From an uncultured Erysipelotrichaceae bacterium (lineage in GTDB: Bacteria > Bacillota_I > Bacilli_A > Erysipelotrichales > Erysipelotrichaceae), in NCBI GenBank assembly GCA_949296305.1, contig CASFOT010000094.1, positions 1-44,074 on the forward strand: DNA of 44,074 nucleotides, written 5' to 3'. The notes under the pieces are model-generated. The model was not told the DNA's origin and made no database searches. It was given only the letters and a program-made list of their open reading frames with translations. The translations under genes were made by a program, and so were the position numbers. Positions 31,807-40,395 of this stretch are shown one piece after another (position 1 is the first letter of the stretch; every line of letters begins with the position of its first letter).

Positions 31807-31854
31807 ATTGTACGATGTGTTCAAATGCTTTTGCAATAGGATTCAAGTGAATCC
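31807..31854 (-). promoter_or_regulatory. Epimerase promoter with upstream inverted repeat
   Basis: On the minus strand TTGCAA (31836-31831), an 18-bp spacer and TACAAT (31812-31807) form a promoter. Two bases upstream of the -35 lies a perfect inverted repeat GGATTCA-AG-TGAATCC (31839-31854), an activator-like position. Confidence 0.55.
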
Positions 31855-31932
31855 CATTACCTAATGATGAGGCAATTTTTCAACATTCGAATGAAGAATT
31901 GCCAGAAGATAATGGTATGGAAGTAAGATATT

Positions 31933-31965
31933 TCTATGCGCTTTCATAATTGAATAGTGTATAAT
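31933..31965 (+). promoter_or_regulatory. EIIA gene promoter with cre-like site
   Basis: A perfect TATAAT at 31960-31965 heads the EIIA gene. Overlapping the -35 position, 31933-31947 read on the minus strand gives ATGAAAGCGCATAGA, close to the CcpA cre consensus with two mismatches. That would place the PTS gene under catabolite control (inference). Confidence 0.35.
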
Positions 31966-31996
31966 AAAAGCAAACATAGAAAAGAGGAGGCACATT

Positions 31997-32476
31997 ATGT
32001 TTGGTTTTAAGAAAAAAGCAAAAAAAGAATTGATTGCATCAATAGATGGTACACTGATCCCGATTGAAGAAGTAAAAGATCCTGTTTTCTCACAAAAAAT
32101 GATGGGAGACGGTTATGCCATTGTTTCTACTGGTGACACCGTATATGCCTGTGCACAAGGAGAAGTGACGATGCTTTTTCCGAGCGGACATGCAGTTGGC
32201 TTGACATTAGAAGATGGAATGGAGATATTGATCCACATCGGCATCGATACAGTAAATGAAAATGGAAAAGGATTTAGCGTCCTATGTGAAAAAGGCCAGA
32301 AAGTGAAAGCCGGGGATCCGTTGGTTAAAATGGATCGTGCGTATTTAGAAGAAAAAGGTTATGATCTTACTGTTATCATGATCTTTACAAAAGCAGATGC
32401 ATATAAATCTTTCGAATTGTCAGAAGATCGAAATGTGAAAGCTGGAAATAGTTTGGCTGTTACTTATACGAAATAA
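31997..32476 (+). CDS. PTS glucose-type EIIA domain protein
   Basis: 159 residues, a free-standing EIIA of the glucose class. The phosphorylated residue is His80 in ILIHIGIDTVN, supported by His65 in FPSGHAVGL; the N-terminal DGTLIPIEEVKDPVFSQKMMGDG is the usual start of the fold. It accepts phosphate from HPr and passes it to an EIIB. The EIICB at 35652-37250 lacks its own EIIA, so this is its likely partner. AGAGGAGG upstream fixes the ATG. It could also act as a regulatory EIIA for non-PTS systems. Confidence 0.9.
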   Translation: MFGFKKKAKKELIASIDGTLIPIEEVKDPVFSQKMMGDGYAIVSTGDTVYACAQGEVTMLFPSGHAVGLTLEDGMEILIHIGIDTVNENGKGFSVLCEKGQKVKAGDPLVKMDRAYLEEKGYDLTVIMIFTKADAYKSFELSEDRNVKAGNSLAVTYTK

Positions 32477-32484
32477 AAAGAAAT

Positions 32485-32513
32485 GGCACTATTGCTTAGA
32501 TAGTGCCGTTTTC
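32485..32513. terminator. Bidirectional terminator between EIIA and PRD regulator genes
   Basis: GGCACTAT (32485-32492) and ATAGTGCC (32500-32507) form a perfect stem. GTTTTC follows on +, and ATTTCTTTTTATTT follows on the minus strand. The PRD gene stop (TAG, 32491-32489) lies inside the stem. Confidence 0.8.
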
Positions 32514-34030
32514 CGTTTCATAGGATCGTTTTTCTGCTTATAGAAATCTTTAATGACATCTTTAAGACGCAAAATGTCATAATCATGCAGCAAAGGATTG
32601 ATGATAAGAACCGGGATATCACATTTGATCGTAAGCTCGATCGTTGAAATGATCAATTCCGCATGGGTAAGATCACAATGTTGGATCGATAAGAAACTCT
32701 CTTCTGCGATGATATCAATTTCATTGATCTGATGGATCAGTTTTTGTTTTAATATGGAAGCGATGGCTGACCCGCCATGGGTAACCAGCACGGTACGTAA
32801 TGGCTGTTTCATCCGCTCTAAAGAAGCCGCAAGGTGCAAAGCTAAATAACTTAACTCGTCGTCGCTCACTTCACAATGAAAACGATCTTCGATGCAGCAG
32901 ATACTGTTTTTAACGATCGCCAGCGTATGTTTGTAGAGATGATTGATTTCCGGCATCAAAGGATTTTCATTTGGTATATTATGCCGGAACCGCGTGATGG
33001 AAGAACAAAGGTGGGTATAGATCGATTTTCGCAGATCTTCGTCTTCTGTAAAAGGAATGTTAAGCTGTTCGCTCCAAGAAGCAAGCAGCTGTTCACAAAG
33101 TTCGTTTGCTTCTTCCTGATCTTTTCCTCGGTCCGCATGATTCCCTTGATTTGCCAAAAAATAAAGCTGTAAATAGCGCGTTTCTGCTTTTGGGATCGTC
33201 AAACGATAATGATTCGCAAGACGGTCTGTTAATTCCTGGGCTTCTTGGAAAAAAGGCTTTTGATCCATATCGCAGAGCAGTTCAGGAGACAATGCAATGA
33301 TATGCTTTTCTTGAATGCGTAAGTAAGCTGCATAGATGCGTAATAAGATAACAACGATGGATTGAAAATCTAATGATTCGATATATCTGTTATGTGAACG
33401 AAGGATACAAGCGATAAAATCATGCATCTCATCATCTGTCGCTTCTAATCCGGCAAACACATAAGAACCATCGCAAGGATAAAATTCATCTTGGACCAGC
33501 TGCGTAAAACGTTGATAGCCATTATCTCTTAACATGAGTTCTAGCAGAAAATTGCGAATGTCTTTTTCTTTACCCTCGATGCTGATTCCATTGTTATTTT
33601 TGCGATGAAGCGTAATGTTAAATACATGCATATCTTTGGATAAAGACAGCAGATCTTTATGAATGGTCGCACGGCTGACAAAGAGCATTTCGCTTAATTC
33701 ATAGATCCGACAGCTTTCATAGGTGGCCAGCTGCATGCCGATAAACGTTTTTCGAGCAGCGGGAGAATGTTCGATGACAGATTTATTTCTTCTTCGGACG
33801 GTTTCTAAAATATGGAGTTTCTGACTGCGATCACCTTCGATACGAACACCGATGCCGGTTTTTTTGATGAGCTGCAGCTGATTATCAGCTAACCACTCAC
33901 TGACAAGCTGAAGGTCATTTCGAATCGTTTTATTAGACACTGAAAGTTGTCTGCTGATCTGATCGATCGTAATATACGATTGTTGATTTAGCAAAATTTC
34001 CACAATTTTTAATATTCGTTTATTGATCAC
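32489..34030 (-). CDS. PRD-domain transcriptional regulator (BglG/MtlR-type)
   Basis: 513 residues. The order is an N-terminal helix-turn-helix (YITIDQISRQLSVSNKTI, about 17-40), a second Mga-type helix-turn-helix (about 75-150), two PRD domains (about 190-400, whose histidines are phosphorylated by HPr or EIIB) and a C-terminal EIIB-gat-like fold (LRTVLVTHGGSAIASILKQ, about 415). The phosphocysteine expected in that last domain is replaced by His/Gly, so it probably senses rather than receives phosphate. It starts with GTG 34030 behind TAGGAGGG. Most likely it activates the neighbouring PTS genes; no antiterminator RNA site is evident. Confidence 0.88.
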   Translation of the reverse strand: MINKRILKIVEILLNQQSYITIDQISRQLSVSNKTIRNDLQLVSEWLADNQLQLIKKTGIGVRIEGDRSQKLHILETVRRRNKSVIEHSPAARKTFIGMQLATYESCRIYELSEMLFVSRATIHKDLLSLSKDMHVFNITLHRKNNNGISIEGKEKDIRNFLLELMLRDNGYQRFTQLVQDEFYPCDGSYVFAGLEATDDEMHDFIACILRSHNRYIESLDFQSIVVILLRIYAAYLRIQEKHIIALSPELLCDMDQKPFFQEAQELTDRLANHYRLTIPKAETRYLQLYFLANQGNHADRGKDQEEANELCEQLLASWSEQLNIPFTEDEDLRKSIYTHLCSSITRFRHNIPNENPLMPEINHLYKHTLAIVKNSICCIEDRFHCEVSDDELSYLALHLAASLERMKQPLRTVLVTHGGSAIASILKQKLIHQINEIDIIAEESFLSIQHCDLTHAELIISTIELTIKCDIPVLIINPLLHDYDILRLKDVIKDFYKQKNDPMKRKTALSKQ

Positions 34031-34054
34031 AGATCATCCCTCCTACCTACTTGA

Positions 34055-34083
34055 ATTATGAGGTTGATGTTGAAATCTGTCAA
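34055..34083 (-). promoter_or_regulatory. Promoter of the PRD regulator gene
   Basis: On the minus strand a perfect TTGACA (34083-34078), a 17-bp spacer and CATAAT (34060-34055) lie about 25 bp before the GTG start. Confidence 0.7.
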
Positions 34084-34173
34084 GTTTGGCATGAAAACAG
34101 GGGCAGGGAGCAGACAGGAGGATGAATCTTACAAGATGAAGGATTTATATATGAGGTAAACACGGAGGATAAA

Positions 34174-35529
34174 ATGAATATACAAAAAGAAATAGAAGAA
34201 ATGAAGCAATCAATGTTAGAGGATCTTGCTGTTTTAGTAGCAATTCCTTCGGTTCTGGACGAAGCTGGCGCACGTGTGCATGCGCCGTTTGGAAAAGAAA
34301 TTCGCAGAGCGTTTGATGCTTTTATAAAAATAGCAGAAAGACTTGGTTTCACGGTCAACGATGATGATGGATATGCAGTTGATGCTCAGATTGGAGAAGG
34401 GGATGCCTATATCGGTGTGCTAGGCCATCTGGATGTTGTTGGAGCTGGGAACCTCGATGAGTGGGACCACGATCCTTTTGTCATGCATCAGAAAGGCAAT
34501 TTGTTATATGGAAGAGGTGTCAACGATGATAAGGGACCTTTGCTAGCAGCTTTATATGCTGCAGCGCTGATAAAAAAGAAAGGTTTTGCTTTGAAATATC
34601 CGATCCGGATCATTGCCGGAGGAGCTGAAGAAACAAGCTGGGCATGCATGCAGCATTATTTTCAGCATCATGAACAGCCGATTTGCGGTTTTTCGCCGGA
34701 TGGAAATTTTCCGATTGTAAATGGTGAAAAAGGAATCTTGCAAGTTCGATTTCTTTTTCCTAAAGAGAAGAACGTTCATTTTACATGCAAACGGCGGTTA
34801 AATTATGTCTGTGATGATCTGATGGTATGTTTGCCAAATGATCCAACTCGTTTTAGACACGCAGATGAGATCAAAAACGAAGGAATGAACTGGGTCTTGC
34901 GCTATTTCGGAAAAACGGCATTGTCCCGCAATCCACAGCGAGGCGACAATGCGATCTTTCACTTTGTCAAAGATATCTGTGAGAATGCCGACAATTCATG
35001 GCAAGTTCCGGCAGTCCTTCATATGATTGCTGAACAATTTGCGGATGATTTTTATGGCGAAAAAAGCAAGCTGTCAGCAAAAGATGCAAATATGGGAACC
35101 AATTCTGTCTGTGTGATGTCATTGAATACCATTGAAAACGGCATTGAGCTTTGCGTCGATATCCGCTATGTCAAGAGCACAACAAAAGAACGATTGCTTG
35201 CACGGCTGAACGAACTGGCTCAGCAATATGGTGCAACCGTCGAGATCCTGCGCGAAAAGAGACTGTTATATGTGGATGAACAAAGTCCGTTGATCCAAGC
35301 CCTGCAGCATGCCTATGAGACAGTCATGCATGAAAAGGCAGAAGTATTCACAAAAGGAGGTGCCTCCTATGCACGCGTATTAGACCAAGGCGTAGCCTTT
35401 GGAGCAACTTTTGATGGAGAGGATCCTCGGCCGCATATGGCAAATGAGTGCCAGAATATTCAATCTTTGATGAAAGCTTGTGAAATCTATTATGAAGCGT
35501 TATTTGAGTTAGCCGTATCTGAATGTTGA
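34174..35529 (+). CDS. M20 family metallodipeptidase (PepV/Sapep-like)
   Basis: 451 residues, the usual length for PepV-type dipeptidases. Metal and catalytic motifs are GHLDVVGAGNLDEWDHDPF (His, Asp), GRGVNDDKGPLLAALYA (bridging Asp), GGAEETSW (catalytic Glu-Glu) and a final GGASYAR with FGATFDGEDPRPHMANE (His). The inserted lid domain lies at about 185-300. It cleaves dipeptides, perhaps D-containing or beta-alanyl ones, in the cytoplasm. CACGGAGGAT precedes the ATG. It shares an operon direction with EIICB 122 bp downstream, but a link to sugar use is unclear. Confidence 0.9.
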   Translation: MNIQKEIEEMKQSMLEDLAVLVAIPSVLDEAGARVHAPFGKEIRRAFDAFIKIAERLGFTVNDDDGYAVDAQIGEGDAYIGVLGHLDVVGAGNLDEWDHDPFVMHQKGNLLYGRGVNDDKGPLLAALYAAALIKKKGFALKYPIRIIAGGAEETSWACMQHYFQHHEQPICGFSPDGNFPIVNGEKGILQVRFLFPKEKNVHFTCKRRLNYVCDDLMVCLPNDPTRFRHADEIKNEGMNWVLRYFGKTALSRNPQRGDNAIFHFVKDICENADNSWQVPAVLHMIAEQFADDFYGEKSKLSAKDANMGTNSVCVMSLNTIENGIELCVDIRYVKSTTKERLLARLNELAQQYGATVEILREKRLLYVDEQSPLIQALQHAYETVMHEKAEVFTKGGASYARVLDQGVAFGATFDGEDPRPHMANECQNIQSLMKACEIYYEALFELAVSEC

Positions 35530-35651
35530 TCCGATGTAATCGTTACCAATTCGTTAGAAATTGCCACAATGATAAAGAAATGAATTAACTTATTATCACA
35601 TTTTATTTTGACAATGTCTGATAAACTAAAAGCATAAAGGAGGAACAAGCA

Positions 35652-37250
35652 ATGAAAAATATTCAGGCAAAACTTCAAACATTTGCCGGGGCAATGATGG
35701 TGCCGATCATTCTGCTTGTATTGGTAGGTTTCTTCGTTGGTATTGGTAGTGCATTTACAAACTACATCCTTCCGCCAGGAAACATTCTGTATAATTTGTT
35801 CTCGATGTTGTCGAACTTAGGTTTCTTCTTCATGAACAGTTTGCAGGTATACTTTGCAGTAGGTATCGCATTCACATTGGCTAAGAAAGAAAAAGGCTGG
35901 GCCGCTTTCGCCGGAATGATCATGTATTTTTGTTTTATGAGAGGTATCGAAGGCTGGGCCGCTCTGGAGGGCTGGACAGCTGAGACTACGGCTGTGGAGG
36001 CATTGGTTGCAAATGGCTACACAGAACAAGCAGCGATGAACTTTAACGCTTTGTGGAGCAGCTGCTTGGGAATTTATGCGTATAATATGGGTATTTTCTC
36101 AGGTATTATCGCTGGTTTGGTCACTGCTGCAATTCATAATCGTTTCGTCGATACAAAACTGCCGGCAATGTTCGCATTCTTTGCAGGAACAAAGTTTGTT
36201 GTTATGATGGTAACTTTGGTTTCTGTTCCGCTTGCAATCGTGACATATTATGTATGGCCATACATCGGTGCTGTATTACAGGGGATTACGGCATTCATTA
36301 ACACAAGCGGATTAGTAGGTACATTTGTATTTGGTACATTAGATAAGATGTTATTGCCATTTGGTATTCACCATTTGATCGCATTCCCGATCGAATATAC
36401 ATCTGTAGGCGGCACAATGATGATCGATGGTGTATTATATGAAGGTGTTAAAAACATCATCAATGGACAGGCTGCTAGTGCTGATGCAACTGGTTATATC
36501 GTTCGTAACTTTACGACTGGCCGTGTATTATTCCAGCTGACAGGTCTGCCTGGTGCTGCATTTGCGATGTATCGTTGTGCAAAACCAGAAAACCGCAAGA
36601 AAGTAGCTGCACTGCTCATCCCAGCGGTGTTTACATTGGCAATGGTTGGTATTTCTGAACCGATTGAGTATACCTTCTTGTTCGTAGCACCAGCTCTGTA
36701 CTGGTTGGTATATGCTCCGCTTTGCGGTCTGTGCTATGTAGTAGCTGAAATTACAAATATTTCAATCAACGGAAACGCATTGTTGTTTATGATTCCAAAC
36801 TTATTCCAGCCACACAAAGTACATGCAATGAGCTTGATCTATCTGCTTCCATTGACCTTTGCAGTTTATTACTTCGTATTTAAATTCTGCATCATCAAGT
36901 TTAACCTGAAAACACCAGGCCGTGGTGATGAAAACGAAGAAATCAAGTTGATGAGCAAGAAAGAGTATAATGCGCTCAAAGATGGTGAAGCAGGAGGAGC
37001 TAGGGATTCATTAGAAGTACGCATTATTGAAGCATTGGGTGGTGCGGATAATATTGAAACCGTAACTTGCTGCGCCAGCCGCTTGCGCGTTACAGTGAAA
37101 GATGACGCTTTGGTAGCATCTGATGAGGCATGGAAGAATTTCTTAGAAGCATTAGGCGTTGTAAGAGGTAAGAATTCAATTCAGGTCATCTATGGTGTTC
37201 GAGTAGTAAATATTACTACAGCAGTAAAAGACATCTTGCACATTGATTAG
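35652..37250 (+). CDS. PTS glucose/alpha-glucoside-type EIICB permease
   Basis: 532 residues. The EIIC domain (1-435) has about ten membrane helices, with LLPFGIHHLIAFPIEYTSVGG and the active-site GISEPIEYTFLFVAP. A linker leads to an EIIB domain (about 455-532) with phosphocysteine 474 in TCCASRLRVTV, where most relatives read CATRLR. Closest by eye to the GlvC/MalX group that takes up maltose or other alpha-glucosides; the sugar is not proven. No EIIA is fused, so the EIIA at 31997 should phosphorylate it. AAGGAGGAACAAGC upstream. The middle of the gene uses frequent GTA/GCA codons with high consistency, suggesting strong expression. Confidence 0.9.
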   Translation: MKNIQAKLQTFAGAMMVPIILLVLVGFFVGIGSAFTNYILPPGNILYNLFSMLSNLGFFFMNSLQVYFAVGIAFTLAKKEKGWAAFAGMIMYFCFMRGIEGWAALEGWTAETTAVEALVANGYTEQAAMNFNALWSSCLGIYAYNMGIFSGIIAGLVTAAIHNRFVDTKLPAMFAFFAGTKFVVMMVTLVSVPLAIVTYYVWPYIGAVLQGITAFINTSGLVGTFVFGTLDKMLLPFGIHHLIAFPIEYTSVGGTMMIDGVLYEGVKNIINGQAASADATGYIVRNFTTGRVLFQLTGLPGAAFAMYRCAKPENRKKVAALLIPAVFTLAMVGISEPIEYTFLFVAPALYWLVYAPLCGLCYVVAEITNISINGNALLFMIPNLFQPHKVHAMSLIYLLPLTFAVYYFVFKFCIIKFNLKTPGRGDENEEIKLMSKKEYNALKDGEAGGARDSLEVRIIEALGGADNIETVTCCASRLRVTVKDDALVASDEAWKNFLEALGVVRGKNSIQVIYGVRVVNITTAVKDILHID

Positions 37251-37303
37251 TCAAATAGGCGGAGTATCATGCTCTGCCTTTGATTCTAGGAGGCAGATAA
37301 CAT

Positions 37304-37816
37304 ATGAAGAAAAGTGAACTGATTCGACGTAAGAATAAGCTGAAAAAAACCGCTAACTTTCGATATTTGAAGTATGCGCAATACACTTGTATCTTGATCA
37401 TTGTTCTATTTTTGGTCTATGTGGTCGGATTATCAAGTGCTTATGGTCAAAGCTATGAAGAATTGCTGAGCACAAATCCAATGGTCATCACAGGTTTTAT
37501 CATCTGTACAGCAAACCTGTACGTATGGTGGGTATTAAAACACTTTAATGTAGATATTGAAAAATTTGAAAATATTGAAAGCATTCGAATCAATTTGATC
37601 ATTCTTTGTATATGTCAGTTTTTCCTGTTAAATTTTGTTTCTGTGGTCCTGATGATCCTTTCGCTGGTCAAATATTTTCAGTGGAAGCAGTTTTCGTGGA
37701 AACAGTCCCTAAAAGAATTAAAAGCAGATGGGCAATTGGCGGTATTGATAATGACAATCGGTGTCATGTTATTGTTTGTTGCTCTTGTCTTCACTTTGTT
37801 CTTTGCAATCATTTGA
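37304..37816 (+). CDS. Hypothetical four-helix membrane protein
   Basis: 170 residues I do not recognise. A basic N-terminus (KKSELIRRKNKLKK) precedes four hydrophobic segments near 26-46, 60-80, 95-122 and 145-170. The basic start suggests a cytoplasmic N-terminus. AGGAGG upstream of the ATG gives strong initiation. It follows EIICB by 53 bp without a terminator and ends at a strong one, so it is the last gene of the PTS transcript. It may be an accessory membrane protein, but nothing in the sequence defines its job. Confidence 0.75.
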   Translation: MKKSELIRRKNKLKKTANFRYLKYAQYTCILIIVLFLVYVVGLSSAYGQSYEELLSTNPMVITGFIICTANLYVWWVLKHFNVDIEKFENIESIRINLIILCICQFFLLNFVSVVLMILSLVKYFQWKQFSWKQSLKELKADGQLAVLIMTIGVMLLFVALVFTLFFAII

Positions 37817-37834
37817 TCAAAAGACACTTATGCG

Positions 37835-37859
37835 AAAACCGGAAGTTTCCGGTTTTTTT
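37835..37859 (+). terminator. Terminator of the EIICB operon
   Basis: AAAACCGGA (37835-37843) pairs perfectly with TCCGGTTTT (37848-37856), followed by a T run to 37859. Confidence 0.9.
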
Positions 37860-38266
37860 GATGCTTTAAATGATCGTGTAGCAGATGCAGATGAAAAGGG
37901 GGACACCTCAATTTACAGAAGAATACATCTTTTTGTGCTCAACCTGAAGGAAAGGGATTCATTTCTGTGTGGTCGTGTCAGCAAATGAAATGATGATGAA
38001 AAAAATAGGAGGAAATGATCATAGATATCGTGAAGATGGACGATAGAAAGTTCAATAAAATAAATGCTGTGAAAGACAAATCATGATGGATGATCAAATC
38101 AAAACTTTTAAGTAAGAGAAGATCGTCACATAACAACAGAAAAACCTCCTCTTCTTTTGATGATTTAGAAGCAAACAAATCATATTAAGAGAGGAGGATT
38201 TTATTCTATAGGATCGATACCTGCAAGATCATTTATATTGCCAATAGAGGCAGCAAGGATTTTGGG
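37860..38266. other. Gene-free stretch with one hairpin
   Basis: About 400 bp without a convincing gene. The longest ribosome-site-led frame, ATG 38015, gives only 23 codons and has an AGGAGG placed just 2 nt before it. The right half contains the terminator described at 38141-38203. I see no repeat, promoter or RNA gene in the rest; it may be a decayed gene. Confidence 0.5.
38141..38203. terminator. Terminator of the alcohol dehydrogenase-HAD operon
   Basis: AAAACCTCCTCTT (38141-38153) pairs with the GAGAGGAGGATTTT side (about 38190-38203) with a one-base bulge, and inner GATGATTT/AAATCAT extends the stem. On the minus strand it is followed by TTTTTCTG. It lies 64 bp after the HAD gene. Confidence 0.6.
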
Positions 38267-39082
38267 TTAATTGAGGACGAATTGATGGATCGCACGTGCA
38301 ACACCGCACCCGTCACTATTGTCTGCGACTGCATCGCATTGTTGTTGTACACTTGGCGACGCATTGCTCATTGCGACACGCCATCCGCTTGCTTGGAACA
38401 TCGCTTGATCATTGTTGGCATCGCCACAAGCCATGATCTGTTGTTTTTCAAGTTGAAGATCTGTACAGATCTTGCTCAGGACGGTTCCTTTGTCTACATG
38501 TTTTGCTGTAATATCAAAGCTGATTGGTCGATAATCCGTTATTGTGACTAGTTCAGCAGATTCTAATGCTTGACGGTAGGCATTCATGATTTCAGGATCT
38601 TCATGATAGGCTAAGATCTTTAAAATATCATGTGCTTGTTGTTTTAGCTGCTTTGCAGGAAGATTAGCAAAAGAGCGGACTTGCAGGTCCTTGCGGAATC
38701 GTTCGTTCATATTGTCATATAAAAAACGCGGATCATAAGGTACATTTGAAAAATAATCCCGTTTTCCTTTTAAGAAGAGCGACACTTGGTATCGTTGTGC
38801 AAGATCAATCAAATGGGTTAAAGCATACGGATCAATTGGTTGTTCGATGCAATGTCCGTTTTGTTCATAAATCCCGCCATTGGCTGCAACGACCCGGACA
38901 TCTTTGTGAATGCTGTCTGCGATCATGCGTGCAAAGCTGTAAGGGCGTCCAGTCACAGCATATACATAGATCCCTTGGCGAAGGCACTCAAGGACGGCTT
39001 TTTTATTTTCGACAGTGATCGTGGTATCGTGCTGCATGAGTGTTCCATCCAGATCCAATGCAATGAGAGCAATCTTATTCAT
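38267..39082 (-). CDS. HAD superfamily (Cof-type) sugar phosphatase
   Basis: About 271 residues, HAD subfamily IIB. Motif I is ALDLDGTLMQ (nucleophile Asp10, Asp12), motif II AVTGRPYS, motif III Lys in KHVDKGTVL, and motif IV MACGDANNDQAMF. The C2 cap lies between about 85 and 190. Such enzymes dephosphorylate sugar phosphates or cofactor phosphates; specificity is not readable. The ATG 39082 start lies inside the end of the alcohol dehydrogenase gene (8-bp overlap), and ATG 39088 is an alternative; neither has a good ribosome site, so translation is probably coupled. Confidence 0.88.
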   Translation of the reverse strand: MNKIALIALDLDGTLMQHDTTITVENKKAVLECLRQGIYVYAVTGRPYSFARMIADSIHKDVRVVAANGGIYEQNGHCIEQPIDPYALTHLIDLAQRYQVSLFLKGKRDYFSNVPYDPRFLYDNMNERFRKDLQVRSFANLPAKQLKQQAHDILKILAYHEDPEIMNAYRQALESAELVTITDYRPISFDITAKHVDKGTVLSKICTDLQLEKQQIMACGDANNDQAMFQASGWRVAMSNASPSVQQQCDAVADNSDGCGVARAIHQFVLN

Positions 39083-40196
39083 AGGCATCTGTTAAGATGG
39101 CTTCTAATTCTTCACGTGAGCCGAATGGAAGATGATCTAAGATTGGACTTGCCTTTATTTCAGCAAACTGTTCCGCTGTAATGCCAAAGTCAACAAGTTT
39201 TTTGTTTAAATGAATGGTTTCCATGAAACTTGTAAAGGATTTGAATAGATCATCACTGTGGAAGATTTCAGCAGCAATTTCTTTGAATAGGGTTTCTTTC
39301 TTTACAGCGTTCTGACGAATAAATGGACCAAATACGACTGCCAAGGCTTCTCCATGAGTCATGTGTGCGATGCCGCCGATAATTTCAGATAGTGGATGAG
39401 GGGCATCTGCTCCAGAGTTTGCTAAAGCACGTCCAGCTAATGTATCCGCCAGGCTCATTGCTTCACGAAAATGAAGATTCGTTGGGTCTTCCAATACTTT
39501 TGGTAAATTATTTACAACTAAACGCATGGCTTCTAAAGAATCCATCTTGCTGTAATGGGAAGCGCGTGGATTGATGTATGCTTCAAATGCGTGTGTAAAT
39601 GCATCAAATCCGGTTGCTGCACTCATCCGTTTTGGCAATGTCAGCATGAGTTCAGGATCAAGAATGCATTCTTTTGAAAAATTATCTGTATGATAGAATG
39701 TGATCTTTTCTTTCCCACGCGTAATGACTGATGCTTGCGTTACTTGTGAACCAGTGCCAGATGTGGTTGGGACGCTGATGATTGGCAAATGATCTTTGCT
39801 GTAAGATGGACAGATGTCAAATGGAGATCCGTATGCAGAAAAGATGTGATCCCAGTCAATGTGGTCGGCACCGTGTGCAAAGGCGATCGCTTTCGCTGTA
39901 TCGATCGAACTGCCTCCTCCTACGGCTAAAACAAAGTCACATGGTTCTTTTTTCAAAACTTCAAAACCGCGTTCTACCATTTCAGCATTTGGATTTGGCA
40001 TTACCTCATCAAAGTGAATCACTTGAATATTTACCTTTTGCAGTAAGTCTTTTACACGCTTATACAATGGTTGCAGCGGTTCATCTGCAGTGGTTACCAT
40101 AAAACAGCGGTTTCCATAACGCTGACAGATTTCTCCTAACTGATTTAAAGCGCCTGCGCCAAAATGAATGCGTGTCGGCTGATAATATCGAAACAT
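39075..40196 (-). CDS. Iron-containing alcohol dehydrogenase (group III)
   Basis: 373 residues. The NAD(P)-binding part shows FVLAVGGGSSIDTAKAIAFAHG and PTTSGTGSQVT. The iron ligands are in GFDAFTHAFEAY (Asp, His) and HMTHGEALAVVFGPFIRQNA (His), with a further His in APHPLSEIIGG. It would reduce an aldehyde to an alcohol, or the reverse, in fermentation; butanol, lactaldehyde or a sugar-derived aldehyde are all possible. AGGAGGAT precedes the ATG, and TATAAT on the minus strand (40228-40223) marks a promoter. It leads a two-gene operon with the HAD phosphatase. Confidence 0.88.
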   Translation of the reverse strand: MFRYYQPTRIHFGAGALNQLGEICQRYGNRCFMVTTADEPLQPLYKRVKDLLQKVNIQVIHFDEVMPNPNAEMVERGFEVLKKEPCDFVLAVGGGSSIDTAKAIAFAHGADHIDWDHIFSAYGSPFDICPSYSKDHLPIISVPTTSGTGSQVTQASVITRGKEKITFYHTDNFSKECILDPELMLTLPKRMSAATGFDAFTHAFEAYINPRASHYSKMDSLEAMRLVVNNLPKVLEDPTNLHFREAMSLADTLAGRALANSGADAPHPLSEIIGGIAHMTHGEALAVVFGPFIRQNAVKKETLFKEIAAEIFHSDDLFKSFTSFMETIHLNKKLVDFGITAEQFAEIKASPILDHLPFGSREELEAILTDAYE

Positions 40197-40365
40197 AAAA
40201 AAATCCTCCTCTTCTATCCTCTATTATATACATGCAGGAAGAGGAAAAAAGGATCTGTTGTGCGTATTTCCTACCGGAACAATCAGGAAAAAAAGAACAG
40301 TATCACTTTGCCACATTATTCAGGTACAAATCTGATGGTTTGACATCAATTGATTCCATTTTCTT

Positions 40366-40374
40366 TGTTATACT
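40366..40374 (+). promoter_or_regulatory. Extended -10 promoter of the aldolase gene
   Basis: TG-T-TATACT at 40366-40374 lies 22 bp before the start codon. A TTGACA at about 40340 is too far (23 bp) to be a standard -35. Confidence 0.5.
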
Positions 40375-40395
40375 TAAGAAAAAGGGAGTGACAGT

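Noticed and set aside
35608..35651. TTGACA as promoter of the EIICB gene
   Set aside because: A -10 at correct spacing would fall onto the ribosome site, leaving no leader.
38015..38086. 23-codon frame behind an AGGAGG
   Set aside because: The ribosome site is only 2 nt from the ATG, and the peptide has no features; expression is unlikely.
40340..40374. TTGACA with TATACT as the aldolase promoter
   Set aside because: The spacing is 23 bp; the extended TG-T-TATACT is sufficient without it.
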